The notes beneath the pieces were generated by a model, which was not told the DNA's origin, did not search any database, and saw only the letters and a program-made list of their open reading frames with translations. From Actinidia chinensis (taxonomy: Eukaryota > Streptophyta > Magnoliopsida > Ericales > Actinidiaceae), in the NCBI GenBank assembly GCA_009663005.1, contig CM018896.1:5132875-5162874 (forward strand): a DNA stretch of 30,000 nucleotides, given 5' to 3'. Within the stretch, counting starts at the first letter, position 1; every line of letters starts with the position of its first letter. Below, in pieces: positions 1 through 10,900 of this stretch. The position numbers and the translations under genes were made by a program.

Positions 1-624
1 ACATCTACCCCTCTAGTGGGACCAGCTTTCCATGAGCTATCAAATACAAAATATGGATGATAATCCATAGGACAATCTTCACACCGGGTTTAAAGAATAA
101 TTACAACTCCAGAAATACCATTCATATTTCTAGACAAAAGATTAGTAAACGGCAAGCCACATGCTCACGAATCAGGAAGAAAAACCCTTAGACCGAAAGT
201 CATTTTAGTAAAGGTTAGTTACCTTGAAAGATTAACAATGACTTATGTCCAAGCCAAAAACATGATACCTAGCTATTATAATGAAAACATGATGCAAAAA
301 AATATGTTTTTCATTCATATAAAAAATATACTTTGATTGTCAATCCTGATATTCCCAAAACACCCGGCTTTTATTCTAAAAGCATTCATCATTTTAAACA
401 ACATACACTTCGAATTCGTGATTTATCAAATCAACGATGTCCAAACGAACTCTCCGGCTTTTCTCGAAAGCAATAATCCCATTGTTTAGAATTTATCAAA
501 TTATCAAATTTATGTATTTTTTAAAAAGGTAAATATCCAATTGACATTATAATGGACACACCTAGGCTAAAACCTAATCCAAACCTCATCATGCGCTAAG
601 CGTTCGAGACAACGTCTAGTCAAC

Positions 625-1265
625 TTCCCGCGGACTTTCACCGTGGGCTATGACATTCCCTCTATACAGCAGATTTCTCGGACTTAACCGAAAGGGTCGA
701 CAACCCTATCACAATGAATTCCTCGGAACTTTCATGAAGGGTCGACATCTATAACCCAATCGCATTCCTCAGACTTTCAACGAAAGGGTCGACATTCCCT
801 TATACACAATCCGCTTCTTCGGACTTCACCGAACGGGTCGACACCCATACACAGTCGCATTCCACGGACTTTCACCGAAAGGGGTCGACCCCCATATACA
901 CAGTCAATTCCACGAGACTTTCACCGACCCAAGGGTTGACAAACCCCTATACACAGGTCGCATCCACAGAATTTCATCGAAAGGGTCGACATTCCCTATA
1001 CACAGTCGCATTCACGGAATTTTCACCGAAAGGGTCGACATCCCTATACACATCGCATCCCGGACTTCACCGAAAGGGTCGACAACCCTATATTGCGATT
1101 GCCATCCCATTCTCGGACTTTCTTCTCAGACTTTCACCGAGGTTTTAAATACCCAATATCTGACATTTAGGATTTTCTTCTCGGAACTTTCACCGAAGGT
1201 ATTACTTAACCCAATATCCGGCCTACTTCTCGGACTTTCCTGAAGGTTTGACATACCCATGTACA
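625..1265. repeat. Degenerate ~48-bp minisatellite, about 13 units
   Basis: Each unit has the form CGGACTTTCACCGAAAGGG, then TCGACA, CCCTATACACA and GTCGCATTC. Units begin near 632, 678, 726, 770, 817, 866, 915, 967, 1015, 1061, 1105, 1182 and 1232. They differ by substitutions and many one-base indels. The last three units lose the GTCGAC word. Confidence 0.85.
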
Positions 1266-1724
1266 CACGATCGCTTATCTGCCTTCCCGTGTGTGGTTTT
1301 TTCAGTATATCCTAGCGTGTCATTCTAAAAACATTTTTCATTCAAATTCATTCTCAAACTATTTTACGTCACCCATTCTCAAAATCCTTCCCTTAAATCA
1401 TTCTCAAAATCCTTTTCACGTAAATCATGCTCTAAAAAAACCATTTATACTTCAAAAGTATTGGCATGTGCCCAAGGCCACAATGCATCAACATAATATG
1501 AATTACATTCATATCAATATAAACCATCAATGGAAATCAATTTAATATATTAATGTAAAATTTTATTCCAACCCATTCTCCTCCAAAATAATCACAATTT
1601 TCACATACACAAATGTTACATTATCAAAAATATGTAACGACAATCTATACAAATATAGCATAATACTCAAAGTAAAACTATTTAATTTTTTTTTTTTTTA
1701 ATATAAAACTGTTTAAAAAATTTT

Positions 1725-1990
1725 CGGTGTCGACACCCTGAAAATTATGGTGTCGACACCGACTGTCAGTAGATAAAAATTTTTAATTCCTGCTCCAAGG
1801 TGTCGCAACCAGGTCAGCACCAAATAATCATTAGCAATTTCTAATATTTGCCTTTCAAAAATAGGTGGGTCGACAAACACCAACCCTCCCTAAGGTGTCA
1901 CAAGCGCCAACCATCAGTGTCTAGATTTTCTCTAATTCCTTCCTCTCAAAGTGTCAACGAACAACCAACCTTCCTAGTGTCGACACCAAA
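1725..1990. repeat. Cluster of GGTGTCGACACC palindromes
   Basis: The perfect 12-bp palindrome GGTGTCGACACC or close forms occur near 1726, 1752 and 1977, with GGTGTCGCAACC near 1799 and GGTCGACAAACACC near 1867. The core GTCGAC is the same word found in the upstream minisatellite. Confidence 0.6.
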
Positions 1991-2984
1991 CCACCCAAAC
2001 ACCAAATTTCATCCATCCACATCAGCGATTTCTTAATTTTTAATCTAAATTAAGTTTTTTATTTAGGGTTTCTATAACCCAAACTAAATTATCTCAATAG
2101 ACTTTTATAAAGTCTTAACAAACATCCCAAAGTAAACACCGCACAAGGAAAAAAACCAACCCCTTTACCCCTCAAATCCAAGCAATGCAAGCTCCAAAAT
2201 GGTGAAGATAGTGAGATAAAGCCTCAAACTCCAAACTCCACTAGCTCACTCCGATTTCCGAAGGGAAAAAAAGAAAACTTTCTTCTTGGCTCAATAACGT
2301 AAGCCCTCGTTGTGTAGATGATATATCTCACCAAATGAATCACTACTCAAAGATTCACTCCAACCACTAGATCTAAAGCTCACAAAATCAACATTTTTTG
2401 GCTCAACCTAGAGAGAGAAGGAGAAGGGAGAAGAAGACCGCCCAAAAAATAAAACAAATCCTAACATTAATTGTATTTAGGTTAAAATATGAAATGAACA
2501 ACTGCCCTTTCCATTGGCCCCTTGGGGCTTTGTTTGGCCTCAGTGCAACAAATCCAAACTACAACCACTATTGGGTCGCCTCCTTTGGGGGGCCCATTTT
2601 TTTTCTCTCCACACATCTTCCCTTCAAAACTAAACAATCAATCCTCCCTTCAAACCCAATTCCCATCCACTTAAATTCAAAATCTGGCCCAATTAAAATT
2701 TAAATGGGTCCATATATAATACTGAAGAAGCCCGTAATGAATATATATAAACAATATACATATATATAATGCATCACGTGGCAGATGAGACCACACACAT
2801 TTGCGTCAAATTAATCAAAAAAAAAAATTTTGAACCCTTACAGTAGTTGTCTATTTTCGATTTTTATTTCTTCTATCCTAGTATCTCCACTACCACTACC
2901 CTACCACCCTACCCCTTTTCGCAGACATCGTTGATTTGGAATTAACACTTTGCAATGTAATTTTTATAACTAGTGGTGCAACTT

Positions 2985-3827
2985 ACTTATCCTGGAATTA
3001 GCTTAAGTGAACAAAGAACTACAGGCAGGATCTTCGGGAAATGGCAGAGAGGTTGATTGGTTTTGGAAGATGCTTTGGCAACTTAAAATTCCGACCATTA
3101 TCAAAGTTTTCGCTTGGAAGTGTTGTCTAGAGATTCTTTCCGTTAAGGCCCAATTAATGAAGAAGAAAGTTCCTGCTAATGATCACTGCGAGGGGTGAGG
3201 TGGTGGGCTGGAATCGATGCGACACTGCTTTCAGGAGTGTGACTTTGCTGAATCTGTTTGGATGGAAGCAGGGTTGCATTCAGTTTGGCAAGAAGGTAAA
3301 CAATGCAGCTTTTTGATTGGGTTTGGTGGATTTTGAAGCATCAAAGAATATTCTCGGTTTGTTCTTCTCAATTTGTTGGGGGATCTGGCTGAATCGATAT
3401 CAACTCACGTTTAATCGACGACGAAGATCAGCTGAGGAGGTTGCCTGCCTTGCTATTGAGTCTTTGGCTGTGCTAATTCAAGCACAAGAAATGACACATA
3501 TTGTGAAATGGAAGGCTCCAGGATTTGGCTTGTAGAAAGTCAACTTTGATGGGGCTTTGTTCAAGGTCAACGTATAGCAGGGGTGGGGGTATTTATCCGA
3601 AATTATAAAGGGAAGCCTCTTGCAGCTTTATCTGAGAAAGTTCCATGGATTGCAGATGTAGATTGTCTTGAGGCAAGGACAGCTTTAAGAGCAATTCAAT
3701 TTGCTCTAGAGTTGGGTATTCATGTTGTTCATCTAGAGGGAGATTCAGCAACTGTTATTTTCATTATTTCAATTCATTCACAGCCGGTCTCGATTTAGTT
3801 CCCAATTTCGCCGTTGGATGTCTCACG
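2985..3827 (+). pseudogene. LINE ORF2 C-terminal remnant: RT zinc-binding domain and start of RNase H
   Basis: Decayed non-LTR retrotransposon reverse-transcriptase tail. From 3007 it reads WFWKMLWQLKIP followed by FAWKC (zf-RVT domain), then across a frame break HCFQECDFAESVW (about 3218-3262), the His/Cys part of that domain. From 3334 comes a linker with ICWGIWLNR. After a stop, KVNFDGALF (about 3538) starts an RNase H domain (RVT_3 type), continuing to LEARTALRAI and HLEGDSATVI. The catalytic D (DGA), E (LEAR) and D (EGDS) are visible. Several stops and frameshifts make it dead. The domain is cut at 3827 by LTR element A and resumes at about 7343. The reverse transcriptase proper is absent (5' truncation). 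Confidence 0.8.
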
Positions 3828-4313
3828 TGTTGTTGCTCAAACTAATTATCGATCACACACGCACAAAAGCAATATGATTTTACGTGGTTTCGGCCAACGA
3901 TGCTACGTCCACGGAGAGAAATCACCAATCCACTATTCGAACGATGGATTACAAACGGAGGAGACTCCCTCTCAACTCACGCCTCCTCTCACAACCTCTC
4001 TCTTCTTGCCTCTCAATCTCACCTCACCAATCTGCGCTCAGCCCACAACAACAACACACGTAGAAAATCTAAGCACCCCTACATCCCTTTTATAGACAAA
4101 GGGAAGGAGGTGGTGGGCTCCTACCAGAATACCTAATCATTATCCTAATCTATCTCCGGAAACAAAAGATAAAGACTCTCCAAGAGTTCTAGATACTCGA
4201 GAGTTTCACCGTCACAATGGACACTCATATGGAAACTCCAATCGGGCTTGCTTGGCTACTGGTCTTGACTCATCCAGTGTGCTTTGACTCATCCGATGGG
4301 CTAGGACTCAACA
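3828..4313 (-). repeat. 3' LTR of element A
   Basis: 486-bp LTR. On the - strand TATAAAA is at 4094-4088 (TCTATAAAAGGGATG context). Its partner is 6844-7342. The two differ mainly by scattered 1-3 base indels. Confidence 0.85.
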
Positions 4314-4325
4314 ATCTCCCCCTCC

Positions 4326-4950
4326 ATCCCCCTGGGAGGGTAATCCGATGTCTTCAAGTTGTCCTCCTGACAGCTTCTGATCCAGCTCCCTCCATAAGAA
4401 CCTGCAAGACACAATCGAAATAACCTTAGCCTCTCACGTGCTACTACTCACTCCACTTCCCACCGAATTGTATGCACTTCCACACATCCACATCCAAGTG
4501 CCACTTCTCACCGAGTTGGCCTGGCACCCCCCCACTGGGTGGCCTCACCACCCCCCACCGGGTGTGCCGCAAAAGTATCACTTTGCGATGTCGTGGCTCC
4601 ATCTCACCTCTCCCTTGTGCGCACAACTTGATAGATCACCGCCACTGATCAAATATCGAGAGCAAATGAGACTCGGCTCGGCGTCCGGCGGGACCCTTCG
4701 CTGTACAGCTTCTCAAAATGGTCTCCTTCCTCTGAGCTTCTCGAGGGAATCCTCACTGGTTGCACTACTCGTGTCCTGGCCAGATTCCGTACATATCCCA
4801 AAGCATCTCCCTGCGCTCCTTGTCAACCACTCTGGATCCTCCGGTACCATTTTGGCTCCCCCAAGTACCCCTGCGCTTGCTTTGCGTACCTCTGTGCAAC
4901 GTTGCTTTCCCTTGTCCATTCTCTCGCTCTACCCACTGGATCCCTGTCGG
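4326..4950 (-). other. Family-specific segment between protease and polypurine tract (element A)
   Basis: This stretch takes the place of pol. On the - strand it contains GGGGGCCAAAATGG-like and CGGTGGGAAG-type G-rich short repeats (about 4440-4570), and KLCAHKGE-like coding scraps. It matches the equivalent part of element B (about 13340-13930). I recognise no domain. Confidence 0.55.
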
Positions 4951-4959
4951 ACAGTAGCT

Positions 4960-6227
4960 CCCCTGTCTGGACACTCCCCTTCCAATCGGTATAGCCCTCC
5001 GTCTTCTTTCCCCACAGCATCTCCTTGTTTTCCCTTGAAAACTCTGAGAGTTCCTTTCCCCACTATCTCAAAGCTGCTCCCTTTGAATCTAGCATCCCCC
5101 CCCTCCAATAGAAATCAAAAAAAATTTTTTTCGTGATTAGGAACATGTCCTTACCTCAGTCAACGTCACAGACCTCCCGTCTGCCATGCGAACCGGATTG
5201 ACCCTCTGCCAACAACTCTGCTAGGCTGTGTTGTTCGCCATCCATAAAAGACGTCCCTCGCATGCTTTTGCATATGTAGAGAACACCTCTCTATCTCTGC
5301 ACAAGTGGTAAGCACTGCCTGAATCTAATACCCAATCTGACTTTCCATCTTCCCAATGCTGCGAGGAGGCATCACTCTCATCATATCAGCCATCACGCTG
5401 TCGCTGCGGTATCTGAAGACTGATCCTGTTCTTTAATACTTGAAACCCTCTTGATATGCCCTCTTTGGTCGCAGATAAAAGCACCTAACAGTGCGAACCT
5501 CGCGCCTGCGTCCTCCACCGGTCCTTTTCCAGTACCCTATGAAGACCTCTTCCTTGACCTGGCCTCTTTCCCTGCTTCCTTCTGAGACGAGGGCCTGCGA
5601 CTCACTCTGATCTTTCGTACCCATCTCTCTCCTCCGGCCTCTTCATTGAACAGGGCATCCAATGACCATAACCCCCCTTTCCCCCGGGTTTAAAAGGTCC
5701 AACTTCCCATTCGGCGCTGAATTGCTGAGAGAAACCCCAATTTCCCCAACTCTCTGGCAAGGAACTCGAAGCAATAAAGGCCTGCCTCTCGTCGTCAAAC
5801 TGTAGGTCAACACTGGTCCAAACTGATTGGACAAACGCTGAAACTCGCTCGTGTTTTCCGCACTGTATTCCTCCCTCCGAAGTTTCAAATTCACAATCCT
5901 CCTCATCAATAAGGCCTTCGTTCAGATGTCTTCGACTGATACATCTCCCCCTCACTTGATCCACAACTCTAAGCACTCGTCTCCTGTGCTACATATGGAA
6001 CACTTTCGTGTCTAATGCACTGTCTGATTTAAGCCCCAATCGTCTTCTCCTGTGTCATCTTTCTTTCTCCATTCCTCATCCTTCTTCGCTATAGGTTTCT
6101 CCTTTATTCTCCAAGGGTCGTGCAAATCCTTGCAAAATAGGATGGTCCTCCATCCTAGGTTGTTCCATATAGCATATTCAATTCGTCGCGAAAGTACGAT
6201 CACTCGAACCCAAATTATGCTCCCCAT
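4960..6227 (-). pseudogene. gag-protease polyprotein remnant of element A
   Basis: The - strand frames start with ATG at 6227. In order they show KDLHDPW (gag N-terminal part, about 6140), NLKLRREE and NTSEFQRL (about 5880), SVDLQFDDE (about 5815), LPESW, SLSNSAPNGKL, then the zinc knuckle (about 5490-5440; CX2CX4HX4C pieces with a frame break, His kept). A copia-type aspartic protease with WVLDSG follows (catalytic DSG at 5325-5317), then [12 protein letters not shown] and LYRLEGSVQTG (end of the protease / GAG-pre-integrase start). Frame changes several times, so no continuous ORF exists as sequenced. The copia integrase and RT motifs do not follow. Confidence 0.8.
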
Positions 6228-6299
6228 CTTACTTCTCTCACATAAAAGCAAATCCCGAAAACCAACCCCGCGGATGAAATCCGGAATCCGATAAAACTC

Positions 6300-6570
6300 A
6301 GGAAGGGCTAAACTGTCAAATCATACTTCCTAGGACAAACGTCAAAATTATAAAGTTCTGGGGCCAAATCGACAAAATTAAAAGTTCTGGGGCCCATTGA
6401 CAAAATCAGAAACTCCTGGGACCAAATTGAAAATGCTCGAAACTTCAGGGACTACAATGTAATTAACAGACAACTCTATGGACCAATCTTAATTACCCAG
6501 AACCTCTAGGGACCATCTGTAATTACCACAAAAATTCAGGACTAAACGTGTAATTTACCCGAAAAGTCAA
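6300..6570 (-). repeat. Leader of element A with ~35-bp degenerate tandem repeats
   Basis: Between the primer site and gag. On the + strand, units like GTTCTGGGGCCAAATCGAC / AAAATTA recur about every 30-38 bases (near 6355, 6390, 6416, 6450, 6490, 6530). Element B has the same arrangement in its leader. Confidence 0.6.
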
Positions 6571-6843
6571 CGGTCAAAACACGGTCAAAGTCATGTCAAC
6601 GATCAACTGCTGAGACGTGGCGCTGAACGTGGCGCGGTGGCTGAGACTATATCACTCGCCGTATATTCAAAAGGCTCGTGAGGGAGCGTCCGAACTATCC
6701 GTTTCCGACGACGGTTTGGGGCTTGGAGCTCCGTATCGCGAGAGGAACAACCCTGGTGCAATCAAAAATTAATTTTGACACTTTCCCGGACACCCGAATT
6801 TCGACTGGGCTCCGAATCGCCGTCCACCTAGCTCTTGATACAT

Positions 6844-7342
6844 TGTTGTGCTCAAACTAATTATCGATCATCACACGCACAAAAGACAATAGAGATTTAC
6901 GGACGTGGTTTCGCCACGATGCCTACGTCCACGTATAGAAATCACCAATCCACTATTCGAACGAATTGATTACAAAGAGGAACTCACCTCTCAACTCACA
7001 GCCCTCTCTCCACCATCTCTCTGTCTTGCCTCTCAATCTCACCTCACAGCAATCTGCTCTCCAGCCCACAACACAACACACTATAAAATCTAAGCACCCT
7101 ACCATCCTTTTATAGACAATAGGGAATGAGGTGGTGACTCCTACCAGAATACCTAATCATTATCCTAATCTATCTAGGAAAACAAAAAGCTAAAGACTAC
7201 TCTTCCAAGAGTTCTAGATAACTCCGAGAGTTTCACCGTCACACATGGACACTCCATATGAAACTACCCAATCGGGCTTGGGCTTGGCTACTGTCTTGGA
7301 CTCATCCAAGTGGCTGACTCATCAGATGGGCTGGACTTCACT
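6844..7342 (-). repeat. 5' LTR of element A
   Basis: 499-bp LTR, first in the - strand reading direction. The TATA box, TATAAAA, is at 7114-7108. Its far end (7333-7342) is degraded: GGACTTCACT where the partner has GGACTCAACA. Confidence 0.83.
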
Positions 7343-7590
7343 TCACAGCAAGAGGTTGTGGTTTCTATTATTAATACGTGTCGATCTTTCTTGTGTTTCT
7401 TATGTGGGTCGCGAGGTGAATAGAGTAGCGCATTGTTTGGTAAGGATGGCTGCAAAGCTTGTTGATATGGAGGTCTGGATGCAGGCTGTTTCGGCTTCTC
7501 TTCGGTCTATTATTTGGTCTATTATTTCTGTTGATACTTCTACGCCATTGTAATTGTTGGCCTTTTGGCACCAACTATCTAAAAAAAATT
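7343..7590 (+). pseudogene. LINE ORF2 3' remnant: end of RNase H domain and 3' UTR
   Basis: Continuation of the LINE after the LTR insertion. The reading frame shows SYVGREVNRVAHCLVRMA, the standard end of plant LINE RNase H domains (V.R..N.VAH.LA), including the final His region. It stops at TAA about 7552. A short 3' UTR ends near an A-run at 7580-7587. A frameshift lies before SYVG. It is convergent with the MATE gene, whose stop codon is about 255 bp further right. Confidence 0.78.
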
Positions 7591-7844
7591 CTCTCTCAAC
7601 AACCGAAAGAATCAACAAGGATAAAAAATTATATGATCCCAACAATAAGAAAATCCCTAAATGGGGAATAAATAATCAATCTCCACTTTTGATCATATGA
7701 GCTAACCAGTTGGTTAACAAATCATGTTTTTAAGTAATAGCATTACGAACATATATATTATAGCATATGAGCAATTTTCAGTTCCAAAACCTCTTGGATG
7801 TATAAGAATTAGCCATTGGGGTAGTCCTAAACCAGCCATTTTCA

Positions 7845-7925
7845 TTATGTGTTTTGTTCTAAACATGGATTCTTCACATCAACTCTATCACCCCACTTCT
7901 TCACACGCATGGCTGCATTTTTTGC
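7845..7925 (-). CDS. Exon 8 (last exon) of the MATE gene
   Basis: After an AAAAATTGCAG acceptor the frame (phase 0) reads [12 protein letters not shown] and ends at TAA (7845-7847), 26 residues in all. The A.KA..RV.KW pattern is what plant MATE proteins of this subgroup show after DWEKE. It is separated from exon 7 by intron 7 (8560-7926), almost all of which is a foldback MITE. No canonical AATAAA was seen on the - strand just downstream. Confidence 0.82.
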   Translation of the reverse strand, partial: AKNAAMRVKKWGDRVDVKNPCLEQNT

Positions 7926-10900
7926 CTGCAATTTTTCAAAACAAAGCCATCAAATGAAAGTAACTTCAATAAATCCATTGGGAAAATATCAACAAAATCT
8001 CTAAACTTTTGACCAAATATCTAATAGACACTTGAACTTTAAAAATATTTAATTAAACACCTGAACTTTAAAATTTGTCATAAATTAGACCCTTGAACTC
8101 AAATTTTATTAGAAATTGGATGGAATAGTTCATGTTGGCTTTAGTTGGCTATGTGGTGCTGACTTGAAAACTTTAATGGATTGGAGAGGGAGTGGTTTGT
8201 GAAATTAGGGTTATTTTGTACTTAATTCTCGACAAATTAGTGGTTATAATTAGATTGTAAATCGAATCGAAGATAGTCCAGCATTTGAAAGGGCAGGATT
8301 GTGGACCTCCAAAGTATTAGCATTTCTAAATCAGCGCTATTTGTGGTCAGCTAAGTGTCAATATGGACTATTTCGTCTAGTTTCTGACGAAATTTGAGTT
8401 TTAAGATCTAATTGATGACAGACTTTAAAGTTCAGGTGTTTAATTAAAGTTCAAGCTTCTATGAGATATTTCGTGAAAAGTTTAGATTTTTTTTTTTGAT
8501 ATTTTTCCAAAATCATATGATATGAGAAAACTTGAAACTTGTGAAGATGTCTTTAATTACCTCTTTCTCCCAGTCACATCTAATGGTAATGATGGCCAAT
8601 ATCAAAGTTTGAATTGCAGTTCCACCAAAAATCATTCCAGCCCATAAACCCTGTTTATGTTGATTTTTTGATCGCGCGGTCAAAAAAACGTCACCGAAAA
8701 CATAAAAGAATTTAGAAATTATTTTCATGCTGAATTAAACATGTGACATATCATGATTATGAAGTAGAATACAAGAATATTATGATGTGCTGCGATATGA
8801 TTGGTGACTATTTATATATACGACGTATTAATTGCCTTTAAACATAGCAAAATACTATAGATTAGCAACTTCGATCATAATAATAAAACTTACGTACATA
8901 CCATGACTCCTTGATTAAAAACCCATCTCATTAAGATTCCGAGAGGGAGTCCGAGAAGATAGTAACAACCAACATTAATGTATGCAACATACGATTGCCA
9001 TCCTGATCCAACTGCAACCCCTATCAAGCATAAATTACAAAAAAAAAATAAACAAACAAAACAAAAGATTAGGGTTTGTTTGTCAGTACTGTTTTTGTTT
9101 TTAAAAAAAATTGATAAATAAAAAAATGTTCAATAACTTGTTTCATTTTTCGAAAAAATCCTAGAAATTTAAACATGTTCAAGATTTTAGGAAACTAGCT
9201 AGAAAGAAGTGTTTTCTCCCTCCTCATCCTCCTTTTGGCCAAAACCTCCGGCCGTCCCCTCCCACGGCTAAAACAAGTTTTTGAAAACATACGTGTGCCA
9301 AATATGATTTATGATCTTACTTTTAAAACAAATAATAGAAAACATGTTTCCTATGTTTTATTGAAAAAATAAAATGGGAAGACGGATGAAGTATCATCGA
9401 ATATTAACTAGATGAGATTTAAATAAATAAATAAATATTATGTCTAAAATGATGTGACAATGACATTGTTATAGTTAAAATGTATTTCAAGGCATTCTTT
9501 GCTTTTAAATGATAGGTCATTGGCATTGTCACATATTATTTTGTATAAATATATATATATTTTTTTATAGTTATATATCATTACTCTTACCAGAGAGGAC
9601 TGGTTGGATGCTATTGAGCAGAACAGTGAAGGCTAAAAGATTTGAGAGCTCAGCCACTGCTTCTAGGACAGGTTTGCTAGTCGAGAATAAAAGGGCAAGT
9701 TCATTGTAAAAAATCATAATTAACAACCAGAAGAAGAGACCGATCACTAATGATGTCAGAACTGAAACTATCGTTGCGAATTTGGCACCATTTCCATTTC
9801 CAGCTCCGAGCTCGTTTGCGACCCTTACTCTATATCAATACACAAGAAAGGCCGTTAAATAAGATCTATCATATTAAACATATCAGCATATGTTTTGTAT
9901 ACACAATTACGATATAGTTAGTAGGTTCGAACGGATTATGGGTCTGACCAAGGCAGTCCATGGTATATATCAAAGTTTACTCAAGTTCATCGAAGTCTAG
10001 TTTCGGAATTGAGATATTTTTGTTCTAGCCGAACCTCAACTTCATATAAATAAGTCCCAAACCCAAACGTTTGTTACACGTAACTTTATTTTTATATGTG
10101 TCTAGCAACGTAATTTTTAGGAAATATAAAATGAGACAGAGATAGAGATAACGGATTCGGAGTTAAAAAAAAGAGCGATTATGTACCCAGTTCCAGCAAA
10201 AAAGGCAAGTGGAATCATCATTTCCCATCCGCTAATATTCATGCTGCATGTTAAAAACAAATTAAGAACATATGATTTTTTTAGATGAAAAAAATTAGGA
10301 ACATACATTATTAATAAAACAGAATATAATAGAATAGTATGGAATTCCAAATACTACAATAAAAATCTCATGAAACTGAAATTCAGTCTGTAAGAAGATA
10401 TTACTGCTTCCGTCCTAATTTAGTTGTCCATTTTGAAGAATCTGACATTTTATAAGATATTATCTTTTAACAATTTAAAAATATTTTAAAAAGTAAAAAT
10501 AATAAATTTGCCCACATCAATTCAAAATTAAAATGTCAATAAAGAAAATTTACAATAGTGGACTTTTAAAATAGACAAATATTTCTAAAAATAAAAATTT
10601 AAAAAATAAATTGAGTCGGAAAGAGTCCAGAGCTTCATGATGATCTTCAAACAACACTGGCCACTGACCATATCAAGTACTAAGTAATTGATTGTGTTCA
10701 CGGGTACTATACCCCCCAAAAAGACTATCCTTTAGACGTACTTGTTGAGTTCAGCCCATCTGGATTAAGTCCAAGCCCACGTTAGATGAGTTCATCAGTA
10801 GCCAAGTCCAGCCCGATGGGAATTCATATGGATTTCCATGTTTGACGTGAACTCTCGAGTTATCTAGACTCTTTGAGATGTTTATCTTTTTGTTTTTCCT

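Larger units (their letters stand above)
1..2820. repeat. Probable long LTR or LTR fragment (Ty3/gypsy-like, - orientation?)
   Basis: No gene seen. The stretch is non-coding and AT-rich, with a minisatellite at about 625-1265, GTCGAC-bearing palindromes at 1725-1990, purine/pyrimidine-skewed stretches, and ATATATA at 2715-2770. Long (2-4 kb), gene-free sequence with internal minisatellites is typical of LTRs of Tekay/Del-type elements. I did not find a partner LTR, primer site or polypurine tract in the window, so the class and the boundaries are inference. Confidence 0.35.
3828..7342 (-). mobile_element. LTR retrotransposon A, non-autonomous Ty1/copia-type (gag-protease only)
   Basis: Element of about 3515 bp lying on the - strand. 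LTRs are 3828-4313 and 6844-7342. Read on the - strand they begin TGTTGAGTCC and end CTCAAACAACA-like (TG...CA). The primer binding site is at 6830-6843 (TGTATCAAGAGC, near the initiator-Met type TGGTATCAGAGC) and the polypurine tract at 4314-4325 (GGAGGGGGAGAT). Flanks are TCACG/TCACA, an imperfect 5-bp target duplication. The internal 2530 bp hold a leader, gag, a zinc knuckle and an aspartic protease. No integrase or reverse transcriptase motif was found. It is inserted in the RNase H domain of a LINE remnant. Confidence 0.88.

Noticed and set aside
4438..5136. 232-residue + strand open frame inside element A
   Set aside because: It is antisense to the protease and post-protease part of the element; Ser/Pro/Leu-rich by composition with no domain, so a shadow frame.
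8513..8560. MATE ending at TGA 8513 with tail [14 protein letters not shown]
   Set aside because: The tail is unlike the family and starts exactly at a GTAATT donor; a family-like last exon lies at 7925-7845.
9920..9975. GGTTCGAAC word resembling a tRNA B box in intron 4
   Set aside because: No acceptor stem, anticodon arm or A box could be folded around it.
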